Made by a program: the position numbers and the translations under genes. A stretch of DNA of 64,000 bases from Mya arenaria. Lineage: Eukaryota > Mollusca > Bivalvia > Myida > Myidae. A model generated the notes under the pieces. The model did not search any database. It had not been told where the DNA came from and saw only the letters and a list, made by a program, of their open reading frames with translations. The DNA lies in assembly GCF_026914265.1 (NCBI RefSeq), contig NC_069126.1, positions 72,396,219 through 72,460,218 of the forward strand. Reading direction: 5' to 3'. Shown here one piece after another: positions 59,090-64,000 of the stretch. Every line of letters begins with the position of its first letter. The stretch's first letter is position 1.

Positions 59090-60191
59090 ATAGAATGGCT
59101 TTTAAAACCATGTGAGGATGTTGCACAAACATATGCCGGCAATACAACACTTCAAAGCCTACCATGAGTACCTGATACATTCGGAAAGCTGGTTGATTAC
59201 CCTGATTCAAGTAAGTTGAATGAAAAAAAGAACTGCGCCAATATCATTGATATCTGGTCCCGAAACAAGAACTCCTAAGGATGGGTGGCTTTTATGGGTA
59301 ACAATGACATACTAGTTACCTAAATGTCATGTTTACTTTTCGACCAGTGGAAAATTGACAACTTTGCAGAAAAGTTTTGAGACCCTGTTGTTCTAAGATA
59401 AATATGTTAAAATCTTACAAGGCTTGAAGGTGCCAATGTTGAAATATTTCACAAGAAGGCATTTTTTTCATCCTAACAAGAGGCAGGCATTATAACGTGC
59501 ATTGTTAGATCTCCAGATGTCCTAGTGGTTTAAGCGAGGTATTTCAGGTTTTTCATACTGGTGTAGGTAACAAGCAGCATTTTTCTTTGGAAATGAAATT
59601 GGTCAAAATAAAGGAGAAGATATTTGTTCAGTAATATTAAAAGCCATTCTTACAGTATAGCTTCACAAGATGTGATACAACAATGGCGCCCCTTTAAATC
59701 CTATAAAAAGGCTATTATCAATTCCATATGGGTTCACTGTCTAAACTTGGTCACATAATTGAAAGAATGGAATGCTTTGTCTGCTGAATGGTAAACCAAA
59801 ATATAACAGGTGAACAAATTGAGATATGACACATTCTGCAAAAAAAAGAACCTAGGTACTCAAGGTTTCTCTCTAGACTCCTATAACAGTATCAACATGA
59901 GTTGTAGAGCACCCCTTAAAATGCATGGTCAACTACCAATTGTACGTCTGGCAATACTTCCATGAAAATTACCCACCACAACTTTGAGATATAAAATGAA
60001 GTGGTTTGATAAAAGTGCCAAGTAGTATCGAAAACGTGTGGACATTTGGTAAGATTGTTTCACAAGAACTTATTAAAAGTTTGTGTACTAGGTAAGAAGA
60101 AAAATGCAGTGACTCGGAAAAGGATGTTGAGGAAGTGGAGCTTGATAATATGACTGACATAGTATTTGAAGATGAATCTGATACAAACTAG
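59090..60191 (+). pseudogene. Degenerate coding relic, unidentified (transposon-like)
   Basis: Reading across frames gives coherent protein-like pieces: LVDYPDSSKLNEKKNCANII DIWSRNKNS (59185-59275), RRHFFHPNKR (59450-59485), SIENVWTFGKIVSQELIKS (60025-60085) and a final DVEEVELDNMTDIVFEDESD TN followed by TAG at 60191. Many stops and frameshifts lie between. The family is not recognised; an ancient transposase or virus-unrelated host paralogue cannot be distinguished by eye. Confidence 0.35.
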
Positions 60192-60218
60192 AGCAGGATG
60201 TTGCTATATTATGCGCAT

Positions 60219-60600
60219 ATCGGTTAAAGTGACACTCTTATTCAAAATCAATACACGCACATGTATAACAAACATAGATTTTAAGTGAAAAACCTTTTAC
60301 TTCTGAACTTACGCAATAATCCATTTTTGGAAAATATTATTTACTCATAACAAGATTGTAATAGTGTATTTAATATCTTAACACGCAGTTTTCTAAGATT
60401 GGTGAGTACTAAAGATTTACTGTGATCTATTTTCGTCTCATAAGGTAGAAATACCGTGTTGTTTGCCTCTACACACGGTATCCTTTATAAAAACAATTGT
60501 TTTCGACGTTTATTTATCCTCTTTGGTTTATTAAAACATTTGTATTATTTGTGGTAAATCATATTTGTGAGTAAGAGTACATCTTCAAAAGTATAACGAA
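60219..60600. repeat. Dispersed repeat family R3, copy 3
   Basis: GTGACACTCTTATTCAAAAT, CACATGTATAACAAACAT, TTTACTGTGATCTATTTTCG and CGGTATCCTTTATAA parallel 40087-40480. Confidence 0.65.
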
Positions 60601-61929
60601 CATTAAATGAAGTTACTTGACTTCACAAACTGCAGATTTTTTTCAAAATTTAACTATAATGAATAATATTAAAAACGTGTTGACATTTTTGTCAAGTAAA
60701 TTATGCAAAATTGGTAAGATGTATGAGCATTTCAATTTGTCACGTATATGACACATACTGTTAACAAATGTCAAGTTGTTTTAATGTCATGTAAGAGAAC
60801 TGCATGTAAAGGAACACACGGGCGTGTACAGCAAATTTATAAACTGTGATTGTTAACATATTGTGTACAATTATAATCATATATTGTCCCGTTGCATGGT
60901 TAAGGATATTCTTGTTAACACTGGTAACGTAAACTACAATTGAAATATGCAATAGTATTCCCATGTAAGAAGGTAATTTGTATTTCTAATCCATTAACAT
61001 AAGATATAAAGGAGTGGTATGTTATGACTTATCGAGTCAAAATGTCAAGTCATGTAATTGAAATTTGAAGTAAAGTATTTTATATGCAGATTATCATTTT
61101 TTGTGACATATCTTTAATTTAAATTTAATGATGTAATGATCGTTCATTTTGTTTTTGCAATTTAATCTTGCATAACAGATAAGAATTGTGATGTGAACGT
61201 GTGAAGTTAATAAATCTAGTCCTGTTTACTTAGGAATTGTCTGTAACGTATTTTTTTGTCAAGTAACGTATTCTACATGCACATTCATCAGAAAATGTGA
61301 TTGCTTATCTAAATTGTATTAGTAATTTGCTTTCGCGTCATAAACATGGATTACTGTATAGATAGGATTGCAAAATGACGATAAATGCTCATTGTAGGCA
61401 TTATTTGTTTAATATGTATAAACATACTTTTCTGATAATGTAACGTAATATAAATGTGAAAGTTTAACTTTACATTATGTTTTATTCATCAGTACTGTCT
61501 GAAGTTTAATGTCTAATTAAATATTTCTCATCAAATTGATGCAGTTTATTTTGATGCTTGTTTTTCGTCATAAAATATTGCAAGTTTTGAAGTAACGTAA
61601 ATTACAGTATAGTGAGCCATAAAACATCTTTGTTTTAACTGAAAAACTATTGGTGTGTAAAATTACGTCATATATTATTGAATTAAAACAGTTTTCTACA
61701 TTTTTTTTAATTAAACGATGGTATTTTACAAGTGAAGGCTATGTTCGAAAGTTTAAAATTATTTGGTAACGAACTTTAAAATGCTGTAGTTTCCAAACGC
61801 CCCAACGGCCAAGGCGTAAACATGTCTTAAAATGTTTGCAAGATGATACACTTTCATAAAATCATGGTCTACAAAATTCCCCCCGGGAGGAGCAAAACCC
61901 TTTTCCGCTCATAGTCTATTAGTACGTAC

Positions 61930-62049
61930 AAGACATTCGTTTCCGTAAAACAAGAACAACAACAACGACGACGACGATTGCAACGCAAACTGAAGAAATA
62001 CCACCAGCCAAACCTCTGATCAATGCTGCATTTGATGGCGGCGGGGAAT
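61930..62049 (-). CDS. FN3 receptor, exon 2: transmembrane exon
   Basis: Acceptor ACATTTGTTTGCAG, donor TCTT|GTACGT, 120 bases, phase 1 in and out. After a proline-rich stalk (SPPPSNAAL, residues 103-111) comes a clear membrane span, LAGGISSVCVAIVVVVVVVL VL (about residues 115-136), with a stop-transfer cluster RKRM just inside. GxxxG-like small residues (GLAGG) begin the helix. Type I orientation (FN3 outside, tail inside) follows from the positive cluster. A run of seven valines coded by GTC/GTT repeats suggests past slippage. Confidence 0.9.
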
Positions 62050-62223
62050 CTGCAAACAAATGTTAAATTCGACTACTATGTAACTCAACCGAAGCATTTA
62101 CGTCATTGGTTCTAACAATTTCATGTTAATGATAAGATTTTATGTATTTAACTTCTACCTTGCTGCCATTTATTAGTAAACATGTTCATTGCGATGATTG
62201 ATTTTGTCTAATTATATACGTAC

Positions 62224-62526
62224 CAACAAGAAGTTTAGTTTCGAATTGGAGTGAAGTATTTTGTTTACAATTTCCTTTTTCGTTTCTTGAGAATATAATG
62301 ACATCATACGTCGTTCCGTCTTTTAATCCCTTTATTGCGGTTTCGTATTGTATCTTCTGGTCGAGCTCATCTTCCGTATGAACCAAGTATTCTGAATTTT
62401 CATTTGCTTTATACAAAATAAAAAATGTTTGCGTAAGGCCACCATTAAAGCGACTGGTCCACTCCACAGTAGCTGAAGACGAGGTCGTTGCAATGAATGT
62501 TACATCAGTCGGACACTGCGGGACAT
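62224..62526 (-). CDS. FN3 receptor, exon 1 in window: fibronectin type III domain
   Basis: Acceptor AAGTTTGTTTACAG, donor GTTG|GTACGT, 303 bases, phase 1 at both ends, the usual symmetry of extracellular domain exons. Residues 2-101 form one FN3 domain: PQCPTDVTFIAT (strand A), SATVEWTSRFNGG with the invariant Trp 23, TQTFFILYK with Tyr 39, and GLKDGTTYDVIIFSRNEKG with the Leu 68/Tyr 74 tyrosine corner. NTS at residue 90 is an N-glycosylation sequon, and Cys 5 and Cys 87 may pair. W..(P)F.GG..QTF...Y is the wording seen in the membrane-proximal FN3 of nephrin/hemicentin-type adhesion receptors of molluscs (from memory). The gene continues upstream beyond the window, so a start codon is not visible. 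Confidence 0.9.
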
Positions 62527-63849
62527 CTGTAAACAAACTTATTATTTTTACGGGGCTGTATGATATGAATGAGTAAATTAATTCAGTCAGGCATGCAATT
62601 ATGATTTCTCAAAGTAATATAACAGATATCGAATATAGTTATAAATAAACTACTTAGGCTTGACTTTAGCGAAGATTCAGACAGTTGTATAACTACTCGC
62701 GGTTTGAATGTAAGCCGATTACTTAATAAATGAAAATAGCACATGTATTTAAGAATAACGTTAACATTTGTTTTAATCAATTTCCTTCGCCATTCTGCGT
62801 GGTATAAAAAACAAATGAAATTAACTCAAATAAAAGAAATGCTCAGTTATGGTTTCTGTGCATTATAAGGATATATCTGTATGTGGCGTTTGAAGTTGAT
62901 GACTGTTGTGCTACATAAAATCGTGGTTGACACGCAAGCACCCCTACTAGTTTCATATCCACTTCGGCTTTCAGCGGGAGATACAATAACAATAAGCATA
63001 TTCGAGGGGCGTTCGAAAAGTACAAGACATGGGTCTTTAGTGATTTGAATTTGTGATAAATATTTACTAAAATATACTGTCGTTGTAAAAAATGAATTTA
63101 TCGTTATTCTGTTGGTATCAAAATTAAAAAATAGGTCATTGTTTACTGATAAAGTTAAAACAAATGTTTACCGTTCACAACAAAACAAGATGGATTCTTT
63201 ATTCTAGATTGCTCAAGGTCTATGTTGCTTCATTTTGGTTTTTATTTAATTTTCGATTTCTAAAGTTATGTACTTGCAAACGTTCATTTTTTAGCATATT
63301 TCTTATATTAATTGTTTTCATTTAGTCATGATTTTAATACAGCAGACATATTTTATATTGTAATTGCCATGAAATACCATAAGAACTCTTTGAATCAAAC
63401 CTATTTTATTTAAATGAGGTGGTATAATTAGCATTAGCCCACGTTATGACTTATTCTAACATGCACATACTTTCTTGACATGCTAGAGAATATATCTGGC
63501 AATAACTTCATTGTTTCAACTAGTTTCTACAGACCGTCAACTACTCGTTAACAGTATAGGCAAAATTATCTGTTGACGAAAATTTCAATTCGTTAATTAC
63601 TTTTACTAATGTCTTTAATTGAAGCAACATTCGCTTGGCCAATAAATATCAAAATGTGTACGATGGTGACAATCAGAGGCAAAACGTCAACAAAATGGCG
63701 ACACTATTCTATACGTTTAAACTAGAACTCCGCGAGTCGGATGTGTCGCCTGACGATTTATTTACTGTCGACATTATAGCTGTTAGATTGGCATTTTATT
63801 CATTCATAGACAATGATGTTGCCATTTAACTTTCAAGTGTAGGTGGCAT
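62527..63849. other. Receptor intron 1 (incomplete), no further exon found
   Basis: No phase-1 exon with domain features was found on the minus strand. GAGGGGCGTTCGAAAAGTA near 63004 resembles a mariner-type terminal repeat, but no partner end is present. A plus-strand frame starting AAAATGGCGACACTATTC near 63692 (MATLFYTFKLELRESDVSPD) runs 44 codons and lacks support. Confidence 0.4.
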
Positions 63850-64000
63850 TTGAACCCTCAATCAGATATACCTACGGAATAAGTTTCAGGTTGAAACCTC
63901 CTATAGTTTACGAGATATGCCACGGACAAAACCTAAGCAAGAAAATTAACAAAGGGCAATAACTCTAAAAATATGGCAGCAAGAGTAACGGTTCTTGTGC
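63850..64000. repeat. Mollusc-style dispersed repeat (cut by window edge)
   Basis: AAGTTTCAGGTTGAAACCTC, TAGTTTACGAGATATGCC, GGGCAATAACTCTAAAAATA and GGCAGCAAGAGTAACGG belong to a repeat wording common in bivalve genomes (from memory). It continues past 64000. Confidence 0.55.

Larger units (their letters stand above)
56192..61929 (-). other. Receptor intron 2 (about 5.7 kb)
   Basis: Holds duplicated block copy 2 (57031-57980), a coding relic (59090-60191, opposite strand) and R3 repeat copy 3 (60219-60600). The stretches 58000-59080 and 60600-61900 are AT-rich, with several TACGTTA/TAACGTA motifs and nothing recognised. Confidence 0.7.

Noticed and set aside
63692..63829. MATLFYTFKLELRESDVSPD frame as a gene start
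   Set aside because: Only 44 codons, immediately followed by a dispersed repeat, and antisense to the receptor intron.

Overview
The window is AT-rich, intron-rich, repeat-dense animal DNA. I see no bacterial-type operons, CRISPR arrays or rRNA. A spliced FN3 receptor with a tyrosine-rich tail, a tRNA-derived SINE, a LINE, hAT-, piggyBac- and TA-type DNA transposons and several repeats of a style familiar from clams and oysters point to a lophotrochozoan, most likely a bivalve mollusc. The species cannot be told from the sequence.

Region by region: 1-10.2 kb is repeat territory. A roughly 38/81-bp minisatellite has been invaded by a hAT-type element (4948-7356) and by TA-flanked elements (5435-6876 nested inside the hAT, and 7685-8706). 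From 10.2 to 16.4 kb, on the minus strand, lies a decayed multi-exon transposase-like gene of the family carrying FDNCQGQNKNN. It is cut by a 2.3-kb element (13971-16257) with long terminal inverted repeats and a perfect 9-bp target duplication. From 17 to 31 kb there are more minisatellite, a composite repeat with AGGTCA half-sites split by a TTAA-flanked piggyBac-like element (18973-20102), gene relics, tRNA-like sequences and an unusual strand-switching array of short motifs (29375-30215). At 31.7-37.5 kb is a large inverted repeat (arms about 1.05 kb) carrying hAT transposase C-terminal relics. At 37.9-39.9 kb is an internally deleted LINE. From 40 to 43 kb there are hairpins and short repeats.

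The main live-looking gene is on the minus strand, 62526 down to 45279. It is the 3' part of a single-pass membrane receptor: one fibronectin type III domain, a transmembrane exon, then a cytoplasmic tail spread over five exons. All splice junctions agree in phase, giving 313 complete residues plus one split codon. The tail carries an NPMY motif, a YENN motif, and a pair LVYADI / TVYADV whose tyrosines are 26 residues apart. This matches the ITIM and ITSM consensus and the layout of vertebrate inhibitory receptors. The 5' exons (more extracellular domains, signal peptide, promoter) lie beyond position 64000.

The receptor is the only gene I would call with confidence. The other coding signals are transposon relics or isolated exon-like segments. 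All coordinates, splice sites and translations were read by eye. Family names rest on remembered motifs and were not searched.
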